Below, one piece after another: positions 14,804 through 22,058 of a stretch of DNA of 22,076 nt. Position 1 is the stretch's first letter. Every line of letters starts with the position of its first letter. Both the position numbers and the translations under genes were made by a program. Source of the stretch: JAYUKV01 sp043764135 (GTDB taxonomy: Bacteria > Patescibacteriota > JACMRA01); contig JAYUKV010000008.1 in assembly GCA_043764135.1 (NCBI GenBank), positions 1-22,076 of the forward strand. Direction: 5' to 3'. Below the pieces are notes generated by a model. It was not told the origin of the DNA, ran no database searches, and worked only from the letters and a program-made list of their open reading frames with translations.

Positions 14804-16132
14804 TTAGTCTGAACTATGCTTAACCAATCTGGTCTGGCACCATTGCATTGCCTGTTCAGTGTCGTAGAAGACACCTTCAAGCTCTGCTTGCCTTGCTTTT
14901 GCAAGAGGGTCCTTTAGAGCTGCTCCAAAGATTTTGAAGTTGGTCATCAAAAACTGACCATCAACGATCTGTTGGAAGTTCAAAAGATTAACTCTTTTTT
15001 GTTCAGCCATCAACTGCCAAGATGGAAGTACTGATTCTGTTTCGGTCAGGATTTGAATGACAACACTCAAATTCAACAAGTCTTTGTTTGTGTTGTTACA
15101 CACAGAAACAATAGACTTGAGGACATGCAAAGGAATATTTGCATAGTCTAAGGAATAACCCTCAATGCTCTTAATTGTCGTATTGATTCGGATAACTGAT
15201 TCAATATACTTTTTTGGAGCATTGAAAGACTCGAGTCGTTTCTTTGTCTTGTCTTTGTCCATAGAAAAAGTCAAAATACTCATCATGACGATTGTACCTG
15301 CTTTTTCGTCTAGATCAAGGGACTTAACTAGCTTTGCAGCTGAATTAAGTTTATCCAGTGTGGCTTGGTTATTAACCAAATCCAAGCCAGGGTAAAACTT
15401 GTCCCACCCGCACTCAAATAAGAATTTGAGTGCGTGTTGGAATGAACTAGTCTTCAAAAAGATCCCAGTCCAAATCCTCCAAATATCTTCAACATCAATC
15501 GTGTTATACTCACTTTGCAGTTGAGTACAAAACTCAATTGTTTGTGGATCAGCATTAAACCCAAAACGACCAGCAAAACCAACACCTCTTAAAACGCGTG
15601 AAACATCCTCGGCGAACTTCTCAGAAGTATGACGGAGAATTCCAGCATTTAAATCATTGATCCCGTTGTAGCAATCAATGACAATCCTTAGGTTAGGATC
15701 GTACAGCAGTGCGTTCCATGTAAAATCCCTACGAAGAGTCTCTTGTTCGGGAGTCATAAGAGGATCAAGTTCGATATCGAACCCTTTTCTCCCTTGACCT
15801 TGTTTGGTCTCTTTACGAGCACAAGCGAACTCATACTCAACTTTAGTGATTGTAAGTTTAAGGATGCCAAACTTGGCTCCTTGAAACTTACAATGGCCAA
15901 AAGCAGTAAGAATAGGTTCCAGTTCAGGGTAAGAAATCCCAAAAACTAGAATATCAAAATCTTTAGCCTTTCTACCCAAAAAGTGGTCCCGAATGCATCC
16001 ACCAGCAAGAACTGGGATTCCACCGGTTTCGCGAATTTTGTTCAAAACGGGGTCGAGTTCGATTGGATAGGGAATATCAGCACTTCTGATTTTACTCGGA
16101 TTAGCTTTTACCCACTTTGTGTAAATATTCAT
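14804..16132 (-). CDS. cca: CCA tRNA nucleotidyltransferase / poly(A) polymerase family
   Basis: This class II nucleotidyltransferase most likely repairs or adds the 3' CCA of tRNAs; a poly(A) polymerase role cannot be excluded by sequence alone. Motifs, numbered from ATG 16132: VLAGGCIRDHFLGRKAKDFDI (42-61, nucleotide binding with catalytic DxD), RRDFTWNALLYD, and EDVSRVLRGVGFAGRFGFNAD. A helical C-terminal half follows. Length is 442 residues. A TTG at 16183 would add 17 residues but lies inside the promoter spacer, so ATG 16132 is preferred. The gene is GC-richer than its neighbours (28 of 60 in line 14821-14880 against 17 of 60 in a mutM line), which hints at acquisition. The one tRNA in the window already encodes CCA. 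Confidence 0.92.
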   Translation of the reverse strand: MNIYTKWVKANPSKIRSADIPYPIELDPVLNKIRETGGIPVLAGGCIRDHFLGRKAKDFDILVFGISYPELEPILTAFGHCKFQGAKFGILKLTITKVEYEFACARKETKQGQGRKGFDIELDPLMTPEQETLRRDFTWNALLYDPNLRIVIDCYNGINDLNAGILRHTSEKFAEDVSRVLRGVGFAGRFGFNADPQTIEFCTQLQSEYNTIDVEDIWRIWTGIFLKTSSFQHALKFLFECGWDKFYPGLDLVNNQATLDKLNSAAKLVKSLDLDEKAGTIVMMSILTFSMDKDKTKKRLESFNAPKKYIESVIRINTTIKSIEGYSLDYANIPLHVLKSIVSVCNNTNKDLLNLSVVIQILTETESVLPSWQLMAEQKRVNLLNFQQIVDGQFLMTNFKIFGAALKDPLAKARQAELEGVFYDTEQAMQWCQTRLVKHSSD

Positions 16133-16161
16133 TTGGTTTACTAAACTAGTTTCTATACTAG

Positions 16162-16190
16162 ATAGTAACTGATAAACCAACAAATGTCAA
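16162..16190 (-). promoter_or_regulatory. Promoter of the CCA-adding enzyme gene
   Basis: On the minus strand, TTGACA (16190-16185), a 17-bp spacer and TACTAT (16167-16162, 4/6). The predicted transcript starts near 16155, downstream of the alternative TTG codon at 16183, which supports ATG 16132 as the start. Confidence 0.55.
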
Positions 16191-16267
16191 AAAAATTTTT
16201 CTAAATTCTCAAATAAAAATACAACTAAACCGTGAGGCAATTTATATATAAAATTTTAGATATAAAA

Positions 16268-16312
16268 TAGCCCCTCAATATTTGAGAAGCTATAATTTAG
16301 GTTACCTAAATT
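16268..16312. repeat. Two small hairpins after the 147-residue protein gene
   Basis: TAGC...CTCAA-TAT-TTGAG...GCTA (16268-16292) is an interrupted stem. The near-palindrome AATTTAGG-TTA-CCTAAATT (16294-16312) follows. They lie 10-54 nt after the stop of the minus-strand gene and may act as its transcript end, though no clear T-run is seen. Confidence 0.4.
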
Positions 16313-16321
16313 TAGTAAATA

Positions 16322-16765
16322 TTAGCACCATGCACTACTTGGGTGTTGGTCAGCCATTTCTCCGTTGCGGAGACCTACGCCCATCTCAGTAATTAGCGGA
16401 TACAACTGCTCATACATCATTTCTTCTGTGATATAGCGGGGGTTGATTGTGAATACAGAATGAAGCAGGCTGTCTTTAGGGAGGATCGGAGATACAACCT
16501 TATTATCAGAATCATCTTCAAACGATTCTAATTCGGCGTTCTTACCTTCAAGCCTTTGAAAGACTAGCTTATATTCTGGATCATCAATTATTTGATTAAT
16601 CAAATCAAGAGCGTTAGTCAGCTCTGGACTGGTCGGCTTGTTAATATCTGTTATTATCATTACCATTGTTGACTGGGTTCCGTAGCCATCATACACTATC
16701 CTTTTGATAAGATAAATATCATTATGATATGTACCTGGTAAATCCTGGAGAAGTTTAAGTTTCAA
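16322..16765 (-). CDS. Hypothetical protein, 147 residues
   Basis: Not recognised. It is a soluble, acidic-leaning protein without signal peptide or membrane helix. Residues 1-50 have alternating strands (TYHNDIYLIKRIVYDGYGTQSTMVMIITDI). A helix pair follows (TNALDLINQIIDDPEYKLVFQRLEGK), then an acidic linker (ELESFEDDSDNK). The C-terminal part (ITEEMMYEQLYPLITEMGVGLRNGEMADQHPSSAWC) ends in a cysteine. The start is TTG 16765, supported by AAGGA 7 nt upstream on the minus strand. It is GC-richer than neighbours (25 of 60 in line 16381-16440), like the cca gene beside it. It begins 65 nt after the ABC permease gene on the same strand and could be read through from that operon. Confidence 0.7.
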   Translation of the reverse strand: MKLKLLQDLPGTYHNDIYLIKRIVYDGYGTQSTMVMIITDINKPTSPELTNALDLINQIIDDPEYKLVFQRLEGKNAELESFEDDSDNKVVSPILPKDSLLHSVFTINPRYITEEMMYEQLYPLITEMGVGLRNGEMADQHPSSAWC

Positions 16766-16773
16766 AATTCTGT

Positions 16774-16778
16774 CCTTT
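16774..16778 (-). promoter_or_regulatory. Shine-Dalgarno that fixes the TTG start at 16765
   Basis: AAGGA on the minus strand lies 7 nt before TTG 16765. No ATG or GTG start with similar support exists near the 5' end of the gene. Confidence 0.6.
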
Positions 16779-16830
16779 AGGTGTTGTACTATACAAAACT
16801 AGCACATAATATTATTTATTGCAAGTATAT

Positions 16831-18279
16831 TTATTCATTTCTAAGCACTTCAACTGGACGCTTTCTGGCTGCGCCTATCGAAGGTAGGAATGAAGATATC
16901 ATAGTAAAGAATATTGCGATGAAAAATGTAACTGCATATAGCCATGGTTGTGGAAGTAATAGGATCTGCTCAATACCTATTGATCTAAGACCTTTTGTAA
17001 AATCAGGGTAATTAGGAAGTATAAAGATATTTAGAATTGTATTAGCTGCTGTAAGAACCCCGACAGCTAGTCCAGTACCAAATAACCAACCTATAAGTCC
17101 AATTACAAAACCTTCACCTATAAACAAACCGAATATATCCATGTTTGAGGACCCTAGGGATTTAAGAATTCCTATTTCTTTTTGCTTCTCCAAAACTGAC
17201 ATAGCAATTACATTGATAATACCAAAGATGGATACTATAAGCGCAATTACTCCAAATGCGGATAAGAATCCACTTATAACCATAAATACAATATTTGCTA
17301 TTTTAAGCACTTTCAATAATGGTGAAGTTGCAATTAGCTGATTTGATTTGATTTTATTAATAGTTGGTTCAACCACTTCTACAGATTTGACCACACCTGT
17401 AACGCTACTAAAACCTATCTGCTCAGCTTTTATATCTGCTTTGGATTCTTTGAATACATTGATATAATCATTATAAGATAGCATAAAATCAAAACCATTA
17501 TCTCCACTTGCAAAGATATTATTTTCATTTTTAGTTTCATCAACTACAGAAACCACTTTAAACTTTTTACTGTAGGTTTTATTTTCAATACTACTTTGTA
17601 AATATTTATTTGTTCCAATTTCAGAGTAACCATCTAATCCCCTAAAATTTAAACTAAATTCTTTGTTTATAAGATCTTCTGGTTTATTAATACCTATTTG
17701 AGAAAGTTTTTCTTTGTTTGATGAAGTGTATTTCAATATTGTTTCGTTTTCATTGGGTTTGTTTTTTGAGCCAATCCAATATTTAGAATTTTCTTGTAAG
17801 TAAACTTCAAAAGGTAGATATGTAGTTGAAGACTCTATACAAGTTTTATCATATTCTTTTTTGTCTTTTTCTATATTCTCTTTTGCAGAAAGAGCTAATT
17901 TTTCGAATTTCTCTTTACAATTATCAGTTGATAATTCTGTTGTATATTGCAAATTCAATCTTGATGGATAAGCTGACTCCAGGTTAGAATCAAGATCTTT
18001 AATCTTTAAAATATCTTCGTATGACTTAGCCGTAATATCTTCTGGATTAAGTTCAAAGATATTATTAATTGGTTTCTTAGAAAAAAGAATATTTATTTTT
18101 TTAGCTTCAAATTGTGAGTTTAAGGCCTTTGTAATAGTGTCTAATATTCCAAATGATAATGTGGTTGTAATGGTAATACACATTATTCCAATAATAATTC
18201 CACCTGATGCAATTAATGTTCTAAGCCATTTTGTGCTTAGGTTGGAAGTGAGTAATTTTGTTTGTCCTTTAATATTCAT
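16831..18279 (-). CDS. MacB/FtsX-type ABC transporter permease
   Basis: This is the membrane subunit of a MacB-like ABC system, a class that couples ATP use to extrusion or extracytoplasmic work rather than simple pore transport. It has one N-terminal helix (about 18-45, WLRTLIASGGIIIGIMCITI). A large extracytoplasmic domain (about 46-320) follows, rich in Lys, Asn and Ser. Three C-terminal helices follow, with the FtsX-type sequence MSVLEKQKEIGILKSLGSSNMDIFGLFIGE. The end is the typical SFLPSIGAARKRPVEVLRNE. Length is 482 residues. The start is ATG 18279, 2 nt after the stop of the ATPase gene, so translation is coupled. Substrate unknown. Confidence 0.93.
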   Translation of the reverse strand: MNIKGQTKLLTSNLSTKWLRTLIASGGIIIGIMCITITTTLSFGILDTITKALNSQFEAKKINILFSKKPINNIFELNPEDITAKSYEDILKIKDLDSNLESAYPSRLNLQYTTELSTDNCKEKFEKLALSAKENIEKDKKEYDKTCIESSTTYLPFEVYLQENSKYWIGSKNKPNENETILKYTSSNKEKLSQIGINKPEDLINKEFSLNFRGLDGYSEIGTNKYLQSSIENKTYSKKFKVVSVVDETKNENNIFASGDNGFDFMLSYNDYINVFKESKADIKAEQIGFSSVTGVVKSVEVVEPTINKIKSNQLIATSPLLKVLKIANIVFMVISGFLSAFGVIALIVSIFGIINVIAMSVLEKQKEIGILKSLGSSNMDIFGLFIGEGFVIGLIGWLFGTGLAVGVLTAANTILNIFILPNYPDFTKGLRSIGIEQILLLPQPWLYAVTFFIAIFFTMISSFLPSIGAARKRPVEVLRNE

Positions 18280-18281
18280 AA

Positions 18282-19022
18282 TTATATATTTGTTAAAATT
18301 TGACCATCATTGAGAGTGATAAACCTATCAAAATAACCTTCCAGATCAGGGTTATGAGTTATCATTACAATTGTGATTCCATCTTTATTAAGATCTTTGA
18401 GTATTTCAATTACTTGTTTTTCGTTAGTATAGTCCAGGGCTCCTGTTGGTTCATCGCAGAATATAACAGATGGTTTGTTGATAAGTGATCTTGCAATAGC
18501 AACTCTTTGTTTTTCTCCACCGGAAAGAGTTTTAATATTCATATTTGCAAGCTTTGTTATGCCTAATTTTTCCATTAATTCTCTAGCATAGACTTTGTTC
18601 TCTATTCTATTTGCAGACCATGAGGCTACAAGAATATTATCTAGAACATTTAGATTCGGTAATAAATTATACGATTGAAAAATAATACCAATAGATCCTC
18701 TATAGTTTCTAAGCTCTTTACCTTTAATTTTATTTAGTAACATTTGATTAGCTACTATTTCACCCTCACTAAGTGAATCAAGTGAAGTTAAGATATTCAT
18801 TAAAGAAGACTTACCACTACCACTTCTTCCATATATACCGAAGAATTCCCCTTTATATACTGAGAATGATATTGGACCTAAGGCTGTAGTTATTGTACGA
18901 CCGTTTTTATAACGTTTTACAATATTTTTTACTGTAATTATTGCGTCACGATTGACTTGAGTTGTTGATTCAATCGGAGTAATTACAGATGGTTTGTTTG
19001 CATTACTGGTTGTAATTAACAT
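18282..19022 (-). CDS. ABC transporter ATP-binding protein (MacB/LolD type)
   Basis: This is the ATPase partner of the permease downstream. Walker A is GRSGSGKSS (65-73), the Q-loop is IIFQSYN (113-119), the signature is LSGGEKQR (166-173), Walker B is VIFCDEP (186-192) and the switch histidine is in ITHNPD (H223). The 246 residues include about 25 extra N-terminal residues (MLITTSNANKPSVITPIEST) before the conserved ITVKNIVKRYKNG. The start is ATG 19022. It is divergent from mutM across 85 nt, with a TTGACA on the minus strand at 19057-19052. The pair forms a two-gene operon. Confidence 0.95.
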   Translation of the reverse strand: MLITTSNANKPSVITPIESTTQVNRDAIITVKNIVKRYKNGRTITTALGPISFSVYKGEFFGIYGRSGSGKSSLMNILTSLDSLSEGEIVANQMLLNKIKGKELRNYRGSIGIIFQSYNLLPNLNVLDNILVASWSANRIENKVYARELMEKLGITKLANMNIKTLSGGEKQRVAIARSLINKPSVIFCDEPTGALDYTNEKQVIEILKDLNKDGITIVMITHNPDLEGYFDRFITLNDGQILTNI

Positions 19023-19066
19023 GAACTAAGAATTTACTAGTTAAGAAGAACTGTCAAAAAATAATT

Positions 19067-19095
19067 TTGACTATTTTTAATATAGAAGATTAAAT
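19067..19095 (+). promoter_or_regulatory. Promoter of mutM
   Basis: TTGACT at 19067-19072, 17-bp spacer, TTAAAT at 19090-19095 (4/6). The predicted start near 19102 leaves about 6 nt before ATG 19108. Confidence 0.55.
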
Positions 19096-19107
19096 CTATT
19101 GTTATCT

Positions 19108-19953
19108 ATGCCCGAATTACCTGAGGTAGAATCAATAATAAGAGGGTTGCAAAATACTCTATCTAATTTAACTGTTACAAACGTAACAGTATTAAAAGGT
19201 AAGATAGTTTCTTCAAAATCTAATATTAGAAATATCGATGATAATATGATTTATGAATTTAAGAAATTATTAATAAACTCAAAATTCCAAAGTATAAAAA
19301 GAGTATCAAAACAATTACTGATTGAAACAGACAAATCAGCCATAGTAGTCCATCTCAAAATGACCGGACAGCTTATCCATACAACAGATGAAACAAAAAT
19401 CAACAAGCACACCTGCTTATTTCTTGAACTTGATGATGGGTCCTATTTATTATATAACGATATAAGACAGTTTGGATATGTTCTAGCCTTTCAGAATTTA
19501 GATGAGGCAAGTGAAATCATAGATGAGTATGGATTTGATCCTCAATATAATATAATTAATCAAGAAGAAGTTTATACTAAATTCTCTAAGTCCAAGCTAC
19601 CACTTAAACAAATTCTATTAAATCAAAAAGTTATATGTGGGTTAGGGAATATATATGCTGACGAAGTTGCTTTTGATAGCGGAATTTTACCTAGTAGAAT
19701 AGTCAATACTGTAACTAAGCCAGAAGTAAAGAAATTAGTTAATTCAATTACAAGAATTATCAATCACTCAATAGAAGAGGGAGGATCTTCAATATCGGAC
19801 TATATTCTAAGCGATGGTAGCAAGGGAGGTTATGTAAAGTTTCATAAGGTTTATGGCCGAAAGAATAAACCTTGTATTATCTGTAACTCTAAGTTACAAA
19901 CTTCAGTAATTGCATCGAGAACAACAGTATATTGCCTTAAATGTCAGAAATAA
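19108..19953 (+). CDS. mutM: Formamidopyrimidine-DNA glycosylase
   Basis: This bifunctional base-excision repair enzyme removes 8-oxoguanine and formamidopyrimidines and nicks the abasic site. The N-terminus is MPELPEVES: after removal of Met, Pro2 is the catalytic nucleophile and Glu3 the acid, so ATG 19108 must be the start and the upstream in-frame TTG 19099 is not used. A conserved lysine is in HLKMTGQL (K84). The H2TH region contains LNQKVICGLGNIYADEVAF. GGYVKFHKVYGR leads into a complete C-terminal zinc finger with C256, C259, C276 and C279. Length is 281 residues, normal. No Shine-Dalgarno is present; the promoter lies just upstream. Confidence 0.97.
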   Translation: MPELPEVESIIRGLQNTLSNLTVTNVTVLKGKIVSSKSNIRNIDDNMIYEFKKLLINSKFQSIKRVSKQLLIETDKSAIVVHLKMTGQLIHTTDETKINKHTCLFLELDDGSYLLYNDIRQFGYVLAFQNLDEASEIIDEYGFDPQYNIINQEEVYTKFSKSKLPLKQILLNQKVICGLGNIYADEVAFDSGILPSRIVNTVTKPEVKKLVNSITRIINHSIEEGGSSISDYILSDGSKGGYVKFHKVYGRKNKPCIICNSKLQTSVIASRTTVYCLKCQK

Positions 19954-19957
19954 TTTC

Positions 19958-19963
19958 TTGACA
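19958..19963 (+). promoter_or_regulatory. Likely -35 element of the tRNA-Lys promoter
   Basis: A perfect TTGACA lies 61 nt before the tRNA. The -10 is less clear: AAATAT at 17 bp spacing (19981-19986) is weak, and TCTAAT (19986-19991) is better in sequence but 22 bp away. Confidence 0.4.
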
Positions 19964-20023
19964 AAAAGTGTAAAAAACCTAAATATCTAATTATAGCCAA
20001 TTGATCTATATCATTAGATTGTT

Positions 20024-20099
20024 GGAACTGTAGCTCAGTCGGTAGAGCAGAGGACTTTTAATCCTTTGGTCGTGGGTTCGATCCCCACCGGTTCCACCA
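20024..20099 (+). tRNA. tRNA-Lys (anticodon UUU), CCA encoded
   Basis: The full cloverleaf can be drawn. The acceptor stem is GGAACTG (20024-20030) with CGGTTCC (20089-20095). The D-arm is in TAGCTCAGTCGGTAGAGCA. The anticodon stem GAGGA/TCCTT encloses the loop CTTTTAA with anticodon TTT. The T-arm is GTGGG-TTCGATC-CCCAC. Discriminator A is at 20096, and CCA is encoded at 20097-20099. The variable loop is short, as expected for lysine. Confidence 0.97.
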
Positions 20100-20108
20100 G
20101 AAAGAAAT

Positions 20109-20127
20109 ACCCGTTTGGGTTTTTTTT
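20109..20127 (+). terminator. Terminator of tRNA-Lys
   Basis: A short ACCC-GTTT-GGGT stem is followed by seven T residues. It begins 10 nt after the tRNA. The stem is only 4 bp but the T-run is clear. Confidence 0.6.
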
Positions 20128-20216
20128 ACGTTTAATTAAAAAATGTAAGTAATTATATACGAGATTAATTAAGAGTTTATATGAATATTAATGATAAACA
20201 TGTGATAATTTTTTTA

Positions 20217-20329
20217 TTTGAGCATGTTCATTGAGGTTATGCTCAAATTATCTTAAAATTTGAGCATATAATTGACTATATGCTCAAAATAACACATAAT
20301 TTGAGCATATGTCTGAATACATGCTCAAA
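20217..20329. promoter_or_regulatory. Six-copy operator array over the Fic promoter and start
   Basis: The 9-mer TTTGAGCAT occurs at 20217-20225, 20259-20267 and 20300-20308. Its exact reverse complement ATGCTCAAA occurs at 20239-20247, 20280-20288 and 20321-20329. Orientation alternates strictly, and centres are 22, 20, 21, 20 and 21 bp apart, close to two helical turns. Copies 4 to 6 lie in the promoter spacer, across the transcription start and on codons 5-7 of the Fic gene. Such an array fits cooperative binding of a repressor, most simply the Fic protein's own winged-helix domain. The three pairs can also fold as hairpins; the middle one has a 12-bp stem. Confidence 0.85.
20272..20300 (+). 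promoter_or_regulatory. Promoter of the Fic gene
   Basis: TTGACT at 20272-20277, 17-bp spacer, CATAAT at 20295-20300 (5/6). The expected start near 20307 is 2 nt before ATG 20309, so the mRNA should be leaderless. The promoter lies inside the operator array. Confidence 0.65.
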
Positions 20330-21370
20330 AAACTCCCGATTGATAACAATTTCAATTCAGTTAATATATTGGAACTAACCAATCTAGCTAATGAAGCATT
20401 AAATAATTTAGACAAATCAATTACAAAAATTCATAATTACGAGTTAATTCTACAACCTCTAACTATCAGAGAGGCAGTAGCGAGTAACGAAATTGAAAAC
20501 ATCAGAACAACAACCCTTGAGATGTTACAAGCAGAGTTATTAAGCCCAATAACACTACCAACAGTTCAAAAAGAGGTAATACACTACAAACAATCACTAC
20601 TTAAAGGTTTTGAAAAAGTAATCCAAAAAGGATCAATCAATTTGGAAGATTTAGTTGAGATACATTGTGGCATAGTTCCCGATAGAGTTGGGATAAGAAA
20701 TAGATCAGGTGTATATGTAGGAAATAGGTTGGGGGAAGTGGTATATACTCCTCCTCAATTGGAGAAAGAAATATTAGAATTTCTTCAAAATCTATTTGAA
20801 TACATGAACTCGAAGCAAAAAAACTCATTAATAAAAATTATAATTTCGCATTATCAATTTGAAGCAATTCATCCTTTTTTTGATGGTAATGGGAGAATGG
20901 GTAGGATACTTATGGCATTACAGTTCTGTATGGAGAATAAATTAAAATATCCAATTTTATACACATCAGGATACATTTTAAAAAACAAAGCTACTTATTA
21001 TCAACTGTTTAAAGAGATTCAAAATAATAATAATTGGGAAGATTGGATAGTGTTTCATCTAAATGGTATAATCAATCAAGCCAGTGAAACTATGGATAGG
21101 GTAGAAGAAATTGATAAATTGAATAAGAAATTTATCAAAGAGTTGAATCAACAAATAAAGCTTCAAAAATTAAAAAAACAAAATATAGAAGACTACTTCT
21201 TTAAAAAAGCATTTTATACTCAAACCAATATGTCCAAAGAACTAGGTCTATCAAGAAACACTACCAAAAAATACCTAGAAACACTCCACATATCCAAAGT
21301 TTTGGACCAAAGACAAGCTGGTAGAGAAATACTGTACTTTATTCCTGAATTTTTAGATATTTTAAGTTAA
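20309..21370 (+). CDS. Fic/DOC family protein with N-terminal inhibitory motif and C-terminal HTH
   Basis: Fic enzymes transfer AMP, or less often another nucleotide part, to hydroxyl groups of target proteins. The 353-residue protein has an N-terminal Fic_N-like region with the inhibitory motif SNEIEN (59-64, fitting S/TxxxEG/N), whose Glu normally blocks the active site. The core has the flap segment SGVYVGNRLGEVVYTPP and the complete catalytic motif HPFFDGNGRMGR (188-199). A C-terminal winged-helix-like part (about 300-335, NMSKELGLSRNTTKKYLETL) is typical of self-regulating Fic proteins. The start is ATG 20309, or ATG 20321 four codons later; neither has a Shine-Dalgarno. The operator array over its promoter suggests autoregulation. 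Target unknown; no separate antitoxin gene is seen, as expected with the built-in inhibitory motif. Confidence 0.93.
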   Translation: MSEYMLKKLPIDNNFNSVNILELTNLANEALNNLDKSITKIHNYELILQPLTIREAVASNEIENIRTTTLEMLQAELLSPITLPTVQKEVIHYKQSLLKGFEKVIQKGSINLEDLVEIHCGIVPDRVGIRNRSGVYVGNRLGEVVYTPPQLEKEILEFLQNLFEYMNSKQKNSLIKIIISHYQFEAIHPFFDGNGRMGRILMALQFCMENKLKYPILYTSGYILKNKATYYQLFKEIQNNNNWEDWIVFHLNGIINQASETMDRVEEIDKLNKKFIKELNQQIKLQKLKKQNIEDYFFKKAFYTQTNMSKELGLSRNTTKKYLETLHISKVLDQRQAGREILYFIPEFLDILS

Positions 21371-21378
21371 TTTATTAT

Positions 21379-21401
21379 CCTACGTATTTAGTAGGGTTTT
21401 T
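21379..21401 (+). terminator. Terminator of the Fic gene
   Basis: CCTAC and GTAGG form a 5-bp stem (21379-21383, 21391-21395) around a 7-nt loop, followed by GTTTTT. It lies between the Fic gene and the end of the convergent gene. Confidence 0.55.
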
Positions 21402-21927
21402 ACCACACTTGGATTATTGATTTATTTAAAGACACAATTTCAGTGCTTAACAAATGAGGTATATGTACAAATAACATAGGTCTTTCGTTCATACTGGAAC
21501 ATTCTGATAGATATTCTTCAGTTTTGATCGGTAGTTCATTAGTATTAATTAAATCTATGTTTTCAAACTTAAATAGATCATTAGGGTCAATTTTACCATT
21601 TTCTATTTCTTCATTATACATCCAAAGCATTGAATTTGAATTAAAATTTTTAATTGGGATTTTTACTATTGTCATTTTTGGAATATTAAAACCTAAAGAT
21701 CTGATTTTATTGATTATTAATTCTGGATTGTGAAGTGTAAAGAAGCTGACATCACTCCATTTAATTTGGTTAAACACAATTGTATTTAATTTTTCTTCTC
21801 TTCCAATTTATTTTGAAATTGCTTTTTTATATAACTCAGAATCAATAATTTGTAGTTTGTTTAATGGAATTATTTCATTTCCGATAAAAACTTTAGGTAA
21901 AATGTGATACGCATACTCAACTGTCAT
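21400..21927 (-). pseudogene. Hypothetical protein gene interrupted by an in-frame TAA
   Basis: From ATG 21927 the frame encodes 39 residues (MTVEYAYHILPKVFIGNEII and on to KKAISK), then TAA at 21810-21808. The same frame then runs IGREEKLNTIVFNQIKWSDV without a break to the stop at 21400, 174 coding residues in all. A promoter and near-leaderless start lie directly before ATG 21927, so the natural gene begins there. The open part after the stop (GTG 21777, 125 residues) has no Shine-Dalgarno. I recall, without certainty, a small bacterial family with a YxGRE motif followed by a W-(N/S)-DV segment; if this belongs to it, the TAA replaces a tyrosine codon. Function unknown. It may be a recent nonsense mutation or a sequence error. 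Confidence 0.65.
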
Positions 21928-21936
21928 AGAATGACA
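21922..21936. repeat. Palindrome on the start codon of the interrupted gene
   Basis: TGTCAT-AGA-ATGACA (plus strand) is a perfect 6+3+6 inverted repeat. It covers the expected transcription start and the ATG at 21927, a position suited to a repressor site. Confidence 0.45.
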
Positions 21937-21965
21937 TCTATATCTTGTTTTATTAGTTTAGTCAA
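21937..21965 (-). promoter_or_regulatory. Promoter of the interrupted gene
   Basis: On the minus strand, TTGACT (21965-21960), a 17-bp spacer and TATAGA (21942-21937, 4/6). The expected start is about 3 nt before ATG 21927. Confidence 0.55.
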
Positions 21966-22024
21966 AAACTTTTAATTGAAAACTTAACACTTTTTAAAAT
22001 TTAATCTTAATCAAATACGAAATT

Positions 22025-22058
22025 CTCCTTTCAAGGTTGAAAGGAGTGGCCAAAGGCC
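22025..22058. other. GC-rich double hairpin at the right edge, identity unknown
   Basis: CTCCTTTCA-AGGT-TGAAAGGAG (22025-22046) is a perfect 9-bp stem, followed by GGCC-AAA-GGCC (22048-22058). GC rises sharply against the AT-rich stretch before it. It could be the terminator of a minus-strand gene entering from the right, the start of a structured RNA, or the leader of a plus-strand gene beginning ATGTTCGAAAAC at 22064. The window ends too soon to choose. Confidence 0.4.

Noticed and set aside
14804..16183. TTG 16183 as start of the CCA-adding enzyme
   Set aside because: The codon lies inside the spacer of a TTGACA-17-TACTAT promoter, upstream of the predicted transcript start. ATG 16132 gives a normal N-terminus.
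20181..20234. Small ORF (17 codons, ATG 20181) before the Fic gene as a possible antitoxin
   Set aside because: No Shine-Dalgarno, no clear promoter, and it runs into the operator array. The Fic protein already carries its inhibitory motif.
20217..20329. The repeated 9-mers as a CRISPR array or plasmid iterons
   Set aside because: The units alternate in orientation, are only 9 bp, sit exactly on a promoter, and no cas or replication genes are near. Operator sites explain them better.
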